44,884 nucleotides of DNA from UBA1206 sp045600105. Its GTDB lineage: Bacteria > Bacillota > Clostridia > Oscillospirales > CAG-382. The first letter of the stretch is position 1. Every line of letters begins with the position of its first letter. The notes beneath the pieces were generated by a model, which ran no database searches, was not told the DNA's origin, and saw nothing but the letters and a program-made list of their open reading frames with translations. The stretch is from assembly GCA_045600105.1 (NCBI GenBank), contig JAZRXG010000011.1, forward strand, positions 1-44,884, written 5' to 3'. A program made the position numbers and the translations under genes. Positions 22,777 to 31,299 of this stretch are shown in pieces.

Positions 22777-22805
22777 ATGACACGTTATTCTTTTTGTGAT
22801 ATAAT
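22777..22805 (+). promoter_or_regulatory. Promoter of the CocE/NonD hydrolase gene
   Basis: ATGACA (22777-22782), 17 bases ending TGA, TATAAT (22800-22805). It diverges from the copy 2 promoter about 30 bases away, so shared control is possible. Confidence 0.75.
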
Positions 22806-22840
22806 ACGTCTTGGCAAAAGCGGCTGAAAGGGGACGGATC

Positions 22841-24397
22841 ATGCACGACTGTTATTACGAATACTATGGATCGGACGGGATCGAATTTTTCAATGTTATA
22901 TTGAAGCCCGAAAAAGAAGGGAAGTTTCCCGTCATCCTGCACCGCAATCCTTACGTTGACGTTTATGAAGGCTTGGACGAAAGCGTGAGCGTCTTATCGG
23001 AGGGATCAAGCTTTGCGCCTTTCATCGACGCAGGCTTTGCCGTCGTCGTTCAGCATTGCCGCGGACGCGGAAAAAGCGGAGGCGACTGCATACCGTACAT
23101 CCACGAACGCGAGGACAGCCTCGCAATGCTCGAATGGGTCCGGAAACAGCCGTTTTACGACGGAAGGCTCTATCTCAAAGGCAGCAGCTACTGTACTTCC
23201 GTGTGGTACGCGGCAGCCCCTTACGCCGACGACATCAAAGGCGCGATCTTCGCCGTGCAGATATCCGACAGATACGACGTCTGCTACGCCAACGGATTTT
23301 TGAAAAAGGAGCTTCATTGCGGATGGTATGTCGGTATGTATAAGGCAAAGTCCCATATGAAGAAAAACTATTCCGTTTCCACGCTCGATGCTCTTCCGCT
23401 CACGGGGATAACGAAGGAGATATTCGGTGAATACGCCGAGGATTTTGAAGAGCTCATCCTGCATCCCGACCGCAAGGACGGGTTCTGGAATACGCGGTAC
23501 GGCGGTGCGGACGCGCGTGACGCCGAGAAAAAGGCTCGTTTTCCGATGCTTTTCACGTCGTCGTGGTTCGATATTTATACGGGCGGTATGTTTGAGCTCT
23601 GGAATTCGCTGAGCGACGAAAGCAGAAGCCGATCGGCTTTCGTCGTTTCGGCGTACGATCACGGCGATTCCCCGGGGTCGTCTCCGATCGGATTTCCGCT
23701 TGGCAGCAGGAACGAGCGCTTTCCGCTTTATGAGCTCGCGTGGTTTTCGTATCTCGAAAAAGGCGGAAAAAGTCCGTTTGAAACGGGAAAGATCACGTAT
23801 TTTACTCTGTTCGAAAACGAATGGAAGACCGGTTTATTCCTTGCTTCGGGCGAAAAAATGAAGCTCGCTCTCGGAAACGGGATAACTGAATATACCTACG
23901 ATCCGCTTTCCCCGCCGGGATTCATCGGCGGGCTTTCGAGGAATATGGGAGGCACGGGGTATCAGGACCGCCCCGGAACAAGAGACGATATCGTGACGGT
24001 GTATACCGATCCGTTTGAAAAGGACGTAATTATCAACGGGCAGATCATGGCGCGCCTTGCCGTTTCGACCGACTGCGACGACACCTGCTTTATCGTCAGA
24101 GTGAGTATCGGGAAGGAGGGCGGCGATTACGGGCTGCGCGACGATATCACGTCGGTTCTTTATCAGCATCCGGATTACGCCGCGTCGGAATGGACGGAAC
24201 TCGATTTTTCGATGGACGAGATATCGCTGAAGGTATCAAAAGGCGAGAGGCTGCGCATCGATATCGCGTCGGCTGACCGCAATCATTTCGTAAGACACAC
24301 GAATATGAAGGGGCTTTTCAGCACGCAGACGGCGGTCCGCGTCGCTCACAACAAAATCGACCTTGAAAAATCGTTCGTCGTCCTTCCGCTTGAATGA
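22841..24397 (+). CDS. CocE/NonD family (S15) hydrolase
   Basis: A 518-residue alpha/beta hydrolase of the CocE / X-Pro dipeptidyl-peptidase (S15) group, without signal peptide. N-terminal hydrolase domain: H-R-N-P-Y near residue 41, C-R-G-R-G-K-S-G-G (oxyanion region), nucleophile Ser116 in G-S-S-Y, helical cap (about 140-235), Asp in S-S-W-F-D and His in A-Y-D-H-G-D. The C-terminal about 170 residues form the family's jelly-roll domain (D-V-I-I-N-G-Q-I … R-L-R-I-D-I-A-S-A-D-R-N-H-F). Substrates in the family are acyl or peptide esters. AAAGGGG precedes the ATG. It sits between the solute-binding genes and glycosidases, so removal of acyl groups from glycans is plausible. Confidence 0.9.
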   Translation: MHDCYYEYYGSDGIEFFNVILKPEKEGKFPVILHRNPYVDVYEGLDESVSVLSEGSSFAPFIDAGFAVVVQHCRGRGKSGGDCIPYIHEREDSLAMLEWVRKQPFYDGRLYLKGSSYCTSVWYAAAPYADDIKGAIFAVQISDRYDVCYANGFLKKELHCGWYVGMYKAKSHMKKNYSVSTLDALPLTGITKEIFGEYAEDFEELILHPDRKDGFWNTRYGGADARDAEKKARFPMLFTSSWFDIYTGGMFELWNSLSDESRSRSAFVVSAYDHGDSPGSSPIGFPLGSRNERFPLYELAWFSYLEKGGKSPFETGKITYFTLFENEWKTGLFLASGEKMKLALGNGITEYTYDPLSPPGFIGGLSRNMGGTGYQDRPGTRDDIVTVYTDPFEKDVIINGQIMARLAVSTDCDDTCFIVRVSIGKEGGDYGLRDDITSVLYQHPDYAASEWTELDFSMDEISLKVSKGERLRIDIASADRNHFVRHTNMKGLFSTQTAVRVAHNKIDLEKSFVVLPLE

Positions 24398-24405
24398 TAA
24401 ATCAA

Positions 24406-24457
24406 AAAGTGTACTTTTATCCGTTGCCGTTGCACGAATAAAGTACACTTTCTTTTT
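24406..24457. terminator. Bidirectional terminator
   Basis: AAAGTGTACTTT (24406-24417) and AAAGTACACTTT (24440-24451) form a 12-bp stem with CTTTTT downstream on the plus strand and an A-run on the other side. It lies between converging genes. Confidence 0.8.
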
Positions 24458-24466
24458 GCGGATATT

Positions 24467-26521
24467 TTATTTTGCTTCTGCCCAGACGCACGCTTCCGCG
24501 GGGAGTGAGAGCGATGCCCTGCCGCCGGAAATACGTATCTTTTCGGAAAGGTCGCCGTGAAGCACGTATTCACCGTCGGGGAACTCGGTCTCGAGCGAAA
24601 CGTTCACGTTTGACGGAGCGGCGTTGACGATGATGAGGACTTTTCTGCCCGTTTCCTTTTCCTGCCACAATGCGCCCTGGACCGACGGATAATCGACCAT
24701 TCTGAAATAGGCGTGTCCGATGTTGTCACTGTGAAGTCTCGGGCCGTCGTCCGAAAGCATCGGCGGACGAAGCATTACGCCGTGCGACAGCAGATCGTGT
24801 AGCTCGGCGCGTACGTGCACCAGCTTTTTGAAAAACGCCTTGCAGTTCAGCGCGTTGTAGGAAGCGGGGGATATCCACCCCATCTGATCGCCGAACAGAA
24901 GCGACTGAGCCGCGAAAATGCGGTTGGCGTCGGAATCCCCGCCTCTGATGCCGTTGTAGGCGCGTCCGAACAGTACCACTTTGTCGGAATAAACGACGGG
25001 GAACGCGGGTACCTGGTCGTTCTTGACCCACAGCCACGACAGATAAGCCTGAATACGTCCCATGAACATTTCGGCGGTGCACTCGGTCGCGAATACCGAC
25101 CGATCGGGTTCGTGTCCGTCGGCGACGGTGCGGATAAGGTCGTAATAGCTTTCGTTCCACCATTTACCGCCGCCCGCGGGGTGGTCGTGAGTCGGGTCGG
25201 AACAGAGCCACGGCTTTGCCGCCGCTATCTGATCCATATATACTCCGTCAAAGCCCACGTCGTCAAGTATGCCTCCGACGACGCCTTTCAGCGTGTTCTG
25301 CCACAGCTTGGTCGAGGGGCACATTATCGAAAGCACCACGGGAGAGCCGTCGGATTCCTTGGACGAATACGATTCGGTGAACACTTTGCCGTGACGGTCT
25401 TTCGTGCAGAACGGCTTTGCGACCTCGGTGAACTGCCAGTCCTCGGCGCCGCGGTCGTGGGTGTCCCAAAGACGTCCGTTGATGTACGGGATGACCTTGA
25501 TGCCCGCGTCCTGCACCTTCTTGAGCTCGCTTCTCACGAATTCTTTTTCGGGGAAATAGTGGGGATAATCGTTGTCGAACGGATTCTGATGCCACAGATA
25601 CAGATGCACCGCGCTCTTCGCGCCGAGGTCTTTTGCAGCCTCGATTATCTCGTCGGCAAAGGTGTCGCCTTTGATGTGGACGAGCCACCACGCGTCGATA
25701 TCGTTAAGCCAATGCGCGTCCGCGCGGGCATATTTTCCCATTTCGGGCATCCAGCGGGCGTTCTTTTCCATCCAGGAGCGATATATCACGGCGGCGTCGT
25801 ACCAGTCGCCGTCGATCTGCTGCCAGACCGCCTTGCCGTACAGCTTCTGCCCGTTGGAAACACGGTCGGTGTTTTCAAGATGCTGCGAAAATCCGACGTA
25901 CATCGTCGGTTCATTGGTGCCGCGGATGAACGAGAACTGCTTGATTGCGGGCGTCGGGTCGTGCATGCCGTAATAAACGCCCTTGCGCGTCGAGGCGTTC
26001 CACACGGCGGAGAACTGGAACGACACGCCGTATGACGGATATTCCTGCGTCGAACCGTAACCGTGTCCGAAAAGCGTGTTGTCGGCTTTCATAAGCTCGC
26101 CGCAGCCGTAGGGCGACAGAAAACGCGCGTCGTCGGTCGCGTCGAACCACAGATTCGGGTGCGAGCAGTTGAGCAGCGTGTACTCGCCGTTCTGCGAGAA
26201 CACCTCCGTCTCCGCTTCGATGCGGCTCTGCTCGGGGAAGGCGGTCAGCGTCAGCACGACCGTCACGTCAGGCAGCTTTTCGCAGCCCGAGCAGGTCAGT
26301 ACCGTCTTATTGCCGTCTTTTTCGACGTTCATTTTTTCAAAATCGGGGTACGAGCACACCTTGAGCGTCGTACCGTCGGACAGCTTTTCGGCACTCAGGG
26401 TGAACAGCGAGCCCGGTTTCGACGACAGCAGCTTTTCGCCGTCGGAAACCACTTCCGATATGCCGCAGTAAAGCTCGGAAAATGTGATCTTCAGTTTTCC
26501 CGATTCAATAAAGTATTGCAT
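24467..26521 (-). CDS. DUF6259-type glycoside hydrolase-like protein
   Basis: A 684-residue protein without signal peptide that matches the plan of DUF6259 proteins: an N-terminal beta-sandwich (about 1-240), a TIM-barrel middle (about 260-580) and a C-terminal beta domain (about 590-684). Motifs include Y-Y-G-M-H-D-P near residue 182, the barrel strand H-L-Y-L-W-H-Q-N, V-I-P-Y-I-N-G-R-L-W, G-V-Y-M-D-Q-I-A-A-A (a candidate catalytic Asp) and A-T-E-C-T-A-E (candidate Glu). It is distantly related to GH36/GH31-like enzymes. GAAAGAGG precedes the ATG; promoter at 26605-26633. It diverges from a GH36 gene, suggesting joint action on galactose- or glucose-containing glycans. Confidence 0.78.
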   Translation of the reverse strand: MQYFIESGKLKITFSELYCGISEVVSDGEKLLSSKPGSLFTLSAEKLSDGTTLKVCSYPDFEKMNVEKDGNKTVLTCSGCEKLPDVTVVLTLTAFPEQSRIEAETEVFSQNGEYTLLNCSHPNLWFDATDDARFLSPYGCGELMKADNTLFGHGYGSTQEYPSYGVSFQFSAVWNASTRKGVYYGMHDPTPAIKQFSFIRGTNEPTMYVGFSQHLENTDRVSNGQKLYGKAVWQQIDGDWYDAAVIYRSWMEKNARWMPEMGKYARADAHWLNDIDAWWLVHIKGDTFADEIIEAAKDLGAKSAVHLYLWHQNPFDNDYPHYFPEKEFVRSELKKVQDAGIKVIPYINGRLWDTHDRGAEDWQFTEVAKPFCTKDRHGKVFTESYSSKESDGSPVVLSIMCPSTKLWQNTLKGVVGGILDDVGFDGVYMDQIAAAKPWLCSDPTHDHPAGGGKWWNESYYDLIRTVADGHEPDRSVFATECTAEMFMGRIQAYLSWLWVKNDQVPAFPVVYSDKVVLFGRAYNGIRGGDSDANRIFAAQSLLFGDQMGWISPASYNALNCKAFFKKLVHVRAELHDLLSHGVMLRPPMLSDDGPRLHSDNIGHAYFRMVDYPSVQGALWQEKETGRKVLIIVNAAPSNVNVSLETEFPDGEYVLHGDLSEKIRISGGRASLSLPAEACVWAEAK

Positions 26522-26604
26522 GGTGATACCTCTTTCCGTTGTGATCTGTATGAAAACAAATTCAAAATTTTCGGTGCGTTTTGTTTTTTTATTATCTTAA
26601 TTTG

Positions 26605-26633
26605 ATTATAATACATAATTCCGCGATTTTCAA
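26605..26633 (-). promoter_or_regulatory. Promoter of the DUF6259-type gene
   Basis: Minus-strand TTGAAA (26628-26633), 17 bases, TATAAT (26605-26610). Confidence 0.8.
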
Positions 26634-26710
26634 GTACCATTTTCATCGTATCCCGATAAACGCGGGATTCCTGACCGCAAAACTCGTTTCTGCGCCGACG
26701 TTCAAATAAG

Positions 26711-26739
26711 TTGATTTATCCGAAATAATGTGATATACT
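26711..26739 (+). promoter_or_regulatory. Promoter of the GH36 gene
   Basis: TTGATT (26711-26716), 17 bases ending TGA, TATACT (26734-26739). It diverges from the DUF6259-type promoter; the 80 bases between hold no obvious palindrome. Confidence 0.78.
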
Positions 26740-26776
26740 GGATCTACCTTAATACCGATAACGAAGGGGATCGATC

Positions 26777-28735
26777 ATGGCAATATTTCACGCAAACGGA
26801 TCCGATATGAAGCTCCTGTCAAAACTGCCTTTTTCCGTCCGCCCGTCGGATATTCCGCTTTCTTACAGAATAAACGGCGTTGAATACCGCGGACTTCCCG
26901 ATACCTTTTTGCCCAAAACCGAACGCTTTACGATAGATTCTAACATCACGCGCTTCGTCTTTTCGGGCAGAAGCCCCGACGGCGTGACCGTGTCCGCCGA
27001 GGCGTTATGCTACCGCGATTTTCCCGTGATCGAATGGATGGCGCGGTTTTCCGACGAGGGAAACGAAAACACGCCTATCGTATCCGATATACGCATAAAT
27101 GCGCGTATTGAAGGAACGGATCCCGTACTGTATCATTCAAACGGCGACGATCTTACCGAGGACGGCTACGAGACGTTCAGAACGAGTATAACCGAAAAAG
27201 TTACCGTCTGCTCCGAAAACGGGATGCCAAACTACAAGGCTTTCCCTTATATGCGGCTTTGCTTTGACGAATGGTTCGTGAACGTCGCTCTCGGGTGGAG
27301 CGGAGACTGGTACGCGTCATACGCTCCGGAGGACGGCGGTGTGAGCGTTTCGGTCGGACAGAAGAGATGCAATTTTACGATATATCCCGGGGAGACAATG
27401 AGAACGCCGCGCGTTACATTTATGGCGGCGGGAGAAAGCGAGGACAACGCGCGCAATCTGTGGCGGAAATGGTATTTTGCCCATATCCTTCCCAAAGAAA
27501 ACGTGGTGAACGTCCCGCCGAAAATGTGTATGCACGTCATCGGCATCGACGGCGTGGAATTCACCGGCGCGACGACGGAAGTGCAGCTTGAAGGTCTGCA
27601 CAACTACATCAACGCCGGACTCAAGCCCGATATATGGTGGATGGACGCCGGCTGGTACAAATGCGATCACGACTGGTACGCGAACGTGGGGAATTGGGAG
27701 TGCGACCGTGAGCGGTTCAAAAACGGACTCGGGGAGATAGGCAAAGCGTGCGAGGACAACGGCGTGCGGTTCCTCGTTTGGTTCGAGCCCGAACGTGTCA
27801 GAGAAAACACCCGCGTTTTCAAAGAGCATCCCGAATGGCTGCTCGGATGCAAGAATTCGGAAAATCATCTCTTCGACCTCGGAAACCCCGACGCGCGGAA
27901 ATGGATGTCGGATTATATAAACGAAAAAATCGACGAGTATCATATCCACGTCTACCGTCAGGACTTCAACTTCGAGCCTCTGCCGTTCTGGACGGAAAAC
28001 GAAACGGAGGACAGAGCTGGAGCGATGGAAAACCTCCACGTTCAGGGGTATCTCGCGTACTGGGATTCGCTCATCGACCGCCACCCGGGGCTCTGGATAG
28101 ATTCCTGCGCCGGAGGCGGCAGAAGGAACGATCTTGACACCATGCGCCGCGCCGTCACGCTCCACTATACAGACATAGGCTACGGCAACCATCTCATCAA
28201 GCAGAAGCAGCACCGTCTTATGTTCGAGTGGATACCTTATTTCCGTGCGCATAACAAGAACTGGGACAACCCCGACGGAACGTACGGACAGACGAATCAT
28301 CCGGGTGACGAGTTCTCGTTCCACAACGCGCTGACTCCCGCGTTGACCAACACGCTGTTTTACAAAGACAGCGAAGAAAAATTCGTTATTTCCCGCAAAA
28401 TGGTGCCGATATGGAGGCGTGCCGCCGAGATCGAGCTGAGGGGCGATTACTATCCGCTCACCGAATGCGGAAAGGACGCTCACGACTGGTACGCCATGCA
28501 GTTCGACGACCCCGAAAAAGGCGACGGCTTCGTGCAGGTCATCCGCAATACGCTCGTCAAAGAGGATATGTACGTCCTCAGGATGAAGGCGATCAAGCGT
28601 GACGCGCGTTATCGCTTTGAAAACATGGAAAGCGGGGAAGTCATGTGTTTCACGGGCGAAAAGCTGACCGAAGGCATTACGCTTGAGCTTGAACCCCGTT
28701 CCGGACAGGTCTGGTTCTACCACACGGAAGAATAG
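26777..28735 (+). CDS. GH36-type alpha-galactosidase
   Basis: A 652-residue cytosolic glycoside hydrolase of family 36 (melibiase type). The N-terminal beta-supersandwich (about 1-270) precedes a TIM barrel with W-W-M-D-A-G-W-Y (Asp290), F-L-V-W-F-E-P-E-R-V (the family's W-F-E-P-E-M/R), Y-R-Q-D-F-N with the likely nucleophile Asp396, and I-D-S-C-A-G-G-G-R-R-N-D at about 441-452 (matching C-S-G-G-G-R-R-D). The acid/base is expected a little further on, in H-Y-T-D. A C-terminal beta domain follows. Slightly shorter than the usual 720-750 residues. It would release galactose from raffinose- or galactomannan-type sugars in the cytoplasm; the specificity is inferred. Confidence 0.92.
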   Translation: MAIFHANGSDMKLLSKLPFSVRPSDIPLSYRINGVEYRGLPDTFLPKTERFTIDSNITRFVFSGRSPDGVTVSAEALCYRDFPVIEWMARFSDEGNENTPIVSDIRINARIEGTDPVLYHSNGDDLTEDGYETFRTSITEKVTVCSENGMPNYKAFPYMRLCFDEWFVNVALGWSGDWYASYAPEDGGVSVSVGQKRCNFTIYPGETMRTPRVTFMAAGESEDNARNLWRKWYFAHILPKENVVNVPPKMCMHVIGIDGVEFTGATTEVQLEGLHNYINAGLKPDIWWMDAGWYKCDHDWYANVGNWECDRERFKNGLGEIGKACEDNGVRFLVWFEPERVRENTRVFKEHPEWLLGCKNSENHLFDLGNPDARKWMSDYINEKIDEYHIHVYRQDFNFEPLPFWTENETEDRAGAMENLHVQGYLAYWDSLIDRHPGLWIDSCAGGGRRNDLDTMRRAVTLHYTDIGYGNHLIKQKQHRLMFEWIPYFRAHNKNWDNPDGTYGQTNHPGDEFSFHNALTPALTNTLFYKDSEEKFVISRKMVPIWRRAAEIELRGDYYPLTECGKDAHDWYAMQFDDPEKGDGFVQVIRNTLVKEDMYVLRMKAIKRDARYRFENMESGEVMCFTGEKLTEGITLELEPRSGQVWFYHTEE

Positions 28736-28755
28736 CGACCGAATAATAACGAAAA

Positions 28756-28791
28756 AAAGCGAGGGAAAATGCCCCTCGCTTTATTCTTTTT
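28756..28791. terminator. Bidirectional terminator
   Basis: AAAGCGAGGG (28756-28765) pairs with CCCTCGCTTT (28773-28782), followed by ATTCTTTTTC; an A-run on the left serves the minus strand. The stem overlaps the stop of the leftward gene. Confidence 0.8.
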
Positions 28792-30277
28792 CGGGATCGT
28801 ACGGAAGAACGAATCCACGCGAACCGGTATACGACGGTACCACTTTCTTGACGCTCGGAAGACGCCGCCAGACGTAGTTGCCATCCTCCATATTGTCAAA
28901 ACGCTTGTCATACCCTTCCATGACCGGATACAGGACGAGCTTCGGCTGACAATACGTGTAGAATTCGTCGGAAGCCCCGTGATATCCGTGGTGGGCGATC
29001 TGAAGAACGTCGCATCTGAGGCTGCTTCCGAAGCAGCCGCAGAGTATGTCGGCGGAATCCGCTTCTATATCGGCGGGGAACAGTATTGTCTGACCGCAGA
29101 CGTTTATGCGTATCACGGTAGACGCGTTGTTGAGGGATTTGATGTGAAACGGGTTGTTGAAAGCGTCCTGCGCCGAAAAAAGCACGTCGACGGTGCAGCC
29201 GGGAAGCTGCCATTGCTGCCCCGCAAACGGCTTGACAAACGCGCATCCCGCAAAAGCGCCGGCAAAACCGCGTATGTCCCAGTGCCAGACGGTATCGCTG
29301 TTTTTGAGATAATCGTCGTGCGTCTGAGAAAAAACGAGCCTTTCAACGGTCACTTTGTCTGCCTTGTTCGCGGCAAAGCCGCGGAGCGTGTTGTAGTGGT
29401 CGTCGTGTCCGTGAGTGATGAGCCAGACGCGTATTTTTATTCCGTCGGGGCGGACGTTCAGACGGCTCAGAGAATCGAAAAGGTCGTCTTCTTCGCCGTT
29501 GTCGTTGAACCCGCCGTCGATGACGAAAAAGCTTCCGTCGGAAAGCCTGAGAAAGTAGCTCATGCCCATACCGCCGCTTGAAGCGCTCGGATGCCCCTGC
29601 CACAGTACGGGAGAGCAGACGTTTCCGTCACCCGCGACGGATATATCCGTATAGGTGTCGGTGCCGCCTATGACAGACACACGCCTTGCGGCGGGACTGA
29701 AAGAAACGTATATCATTCTGTCTGCGCCGTTTTTGAGCAGAACGTATCGGTTTTCGTCGATAACTGTTTCCGTTTTTCGTATATATCCGCGATTTTCGGC
29801 TTTTCTTATATACGAATCGAATTCGCTCTCCGTCGTTCCTTTGACGATGAATCCGTAGTTCCCGTCGCCGTGATCGAACGCGCCGACGTATCTGCCGTGT
29901 CCGTAGTCAGGTATGTCTGTCGGGAACGAGACGACTTTTTTGCGGAAGGGCTTATCAAAAGACGGCGCAGAGAAAGTGCCGTTTTCGCACTTTGCCGTGT
30001 CTTTTACGTATTCAAGCGCCTCTTTTGCGCCTTGGTAAGAATGTGACGCGATATACGTTTTTCCGCCGTGAGTGACGACGGCGTATTCGTTCCATCCGAG
30101 AGCCGGAAGAAACTCCGCCAAAGGGGAAAAACCGTACACGTCGGAAAGAATGACCACGTCCGACAGAAGCTTTTCGGCGTTTTCTTCACCGATCTCAGCC
30201 CCGATACGGGCTTTGAATTTTTCCTTCAGCTTATCCAATATCTTTACGATGTCTTCTTTTTGTATCTCTTTGTACAT
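28781..30277 (-). CDS. Metallo-beta-lactamase-fold hydrolase (ComEC C-terminal-like)
   Basis: A 498-residue cytosolic protein. Its N-terminal half (about 1-210) is of unknown fold with S-H-S-Y-Q-G-A-K-E-A-L and Y-G-F-I-V-K-G-T-T. The C-terminal half (about 215-490) is a metallo-beta-lactamase domain like the ComEC/Rec2 C-terminus: F-V-I-D-G-G, metal motif T-H-G-H-D-D-H at residues 288-294, L-F-P-A-D-I-E and I-A-H-H-G-Y-H-G. It is the last gene of an operon with DUF4434 and nucleoside hydrolase genes, 12 bases after the latter. A phosphodiesterase or nuclease role linked to nucleoside salvage is plausible but unproven. Confidence 0.85.
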   Translation of the reverse strand: MYKEIQKEDIVKILDKLKEKFKARIGAEIGEENAEKLLSDVVILSDVYGFSPLAEFLPALGWNEYAVVTHGGKTYIASHSYQGAKEALEYVKDTAKCENGTFSAPSFDKPFRKKVVSFPTDIPDYGHGRYVGAFDHGDGNYGFIVKGTTESEFDSYIRKAENRGYIRKTETVIDENRYVLLKNGADRMIYVSFSPAARRVSVIGGTDTYTDISVAGDGNVCSPVLWQGHPSASSGGMGMSYFLRLSDGSFFVIDGGFNDNGEEDDLFDSLSRLNVRPDGIKIRVWLITHGHDDHYNTLRGFAANKADKVTVERLVFSQTHDDYLKNSDTVWHWDIRGFAGAFAGCAFVKPFAGQQWQLPGCTVDVLFSAQDAFNNPFHIKSLNNASTVIRINVCGQTILFPADIEADSADILCGCFGSSLRCDVLQIAHHGYHGASDEFYTYCQPKLVLYPVMEGYDKRFDNMEDGNYVWRRLPSVKKVVPSYTGSRGFVLPYDPEKE

Positions 30278-30289
30278 AACTTCGTCCTT

Positions 30290-31252
30290 TCACCGTTTCA
30301 CAAGGCGGCTCAGCTTTTCGTCTATCGCTTTTCCTATTTGTTCACGCGGCATGGCGCATTCGATAAGGCAGTGATCTCCGCCGTGCGACGCGTCGAAATA
30401 TGAAATGCCGTTTTCGTCGATGGTGATCTTCCCGCGCACGGTTTTGCAGAAATACGGCAGCGCGCCGTATAGCGCGTAATACGCGGTGGCGGGGTCCCAC
30501 GAGTGGTGTCCGTGCTCGAAGCATCCGTAGACCTGCATACAGTAAGAATCGGGCGTTTCGCCTGTTCCCGCGTCGTATATCGGCTGACCCGAATACAGGT
30601 TGAAACCGAGCTCGAACGGGGAGCAGGTTATGGGAACGGGGCAGGTGTCGAACATTCTTCTTGCGGCGGGTATATCGCAGAAAATATTCCATTCGCACAC
30701 CGGCTTCAGCGTGCCGTCCTCCATGATCGCGTCCGGCTGAGGATTGCGGGCGTCCTGATGGCGGAAGCTGCAGCCCATAACCGCTATCTCTTTGACCGAG
30801 CGTTTCATCAGCTCTTTCCCGTCAAGCGGGGAAACTTCGTCGGGAGCGCTTTCGATGAGAGAGGCGATATTCGTCATCGAGCCCACCACCACAAGCGTCA
30901 CGTTTTCGTTTTCCGCAAGCAGCTTTCTGAGGATTTTCACCGCGTCGGGAACGTCGGCGTATTTCGGGGTATCTTCTTTTCCGAATTTTTCGACGACGGG
31001 ATAAGCGTACGCACCGCGGAATTCCTTACGTCCTTCGGGTATCGGCATCCGCCCGAGCGGGATGTTTTCGTATCCGTACTGACGGAGTATCTCGTATATA
31101 CATCCGCAGGCGGCAGCGCAGAAATACGAATAGGTTATACCTAACAATTCGCATTCACCTGCCTTTGCCGCGGAAAGAAGAAGATCGAGAGCGATGACGT
31201 CGTCGCAGTCGCTGCCGAGATCGGTATCGAAAATTATCTTTTTTGCTTCCAT
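30290..31252 (-). CDS. Inosine/uridine-preferring nucleoside hydrolase
   Basis: A 320-residue Ca2+-dependent enzyme that splits ribonucleosides to base and ribose. The calcium-binding D-T-D-L-G-S-D-C-D-D is at residues 9-18 (D-T-D-x-G-x-D-D-A type, here with Cys16), followed by G-S-M-T-N-I-A, the E-W-N-I-F-C-D substrate loop and H-H-S-W-D-P-A with the last Ca ligand. Length is normal. It sits between the DUF4434 gene and the metallo-beta-lactamase gene in one operon with small gaps (47 and 12 bases). The bulky insertion of E-F-R-G-A-Y-A-Y-P near residue 78 may alter specificity. Confidence 0.92.
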   Translation of the reverse strand: MEAKKIIFDTDLGSDCDDVIALDLLLSAAKAGECELLGITYSYFCAAACGCIYEILRQYGYENIPLGRMPIPEGRKEFRGAYAYPVVEKFGKEDTPKYADVPDAVKILRKLLAENENVTLVVVGSMTNIASLIESAPDEVSPLDGKELMKRSVKEIAVMGCSFRHQDARNPQPDAIMEDGTLKPVCEWNIFCDIPAARRMFDTCPVPITCSPFELGFNLYSGQPIYDAGTGETPDSYCMQVYGCFEHGHHSWDPATAYYALYGALPYFCKTVRGKITIDENGISYFDASHGGDHCLIECAMPREQIGKAIDEKLSRLVKR

Positions 31253-31299
31253 TATAGTACTCCTTAAGGAAAAATTATGCGTTGTATGCCGTGTGCCGT

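Noticed and set aside
24815..26035. 406-codon rightward frame opposite the DUF6259-type gene
   Set aside because: Antisense shadow without start signals; the sense protein has clear TIM-barrel motifs.
27317..28723. 468-codon leftward frame opposite the GH36 gene
   Set aside because: Antisense shadow; the GH36 motifs on the plus strand are decisive.
29344..29858. Frames opposite the MBL-fold gene
   Set aside because: Antisense shadows; the sense strand carries THGHDDH and other motifs in order.
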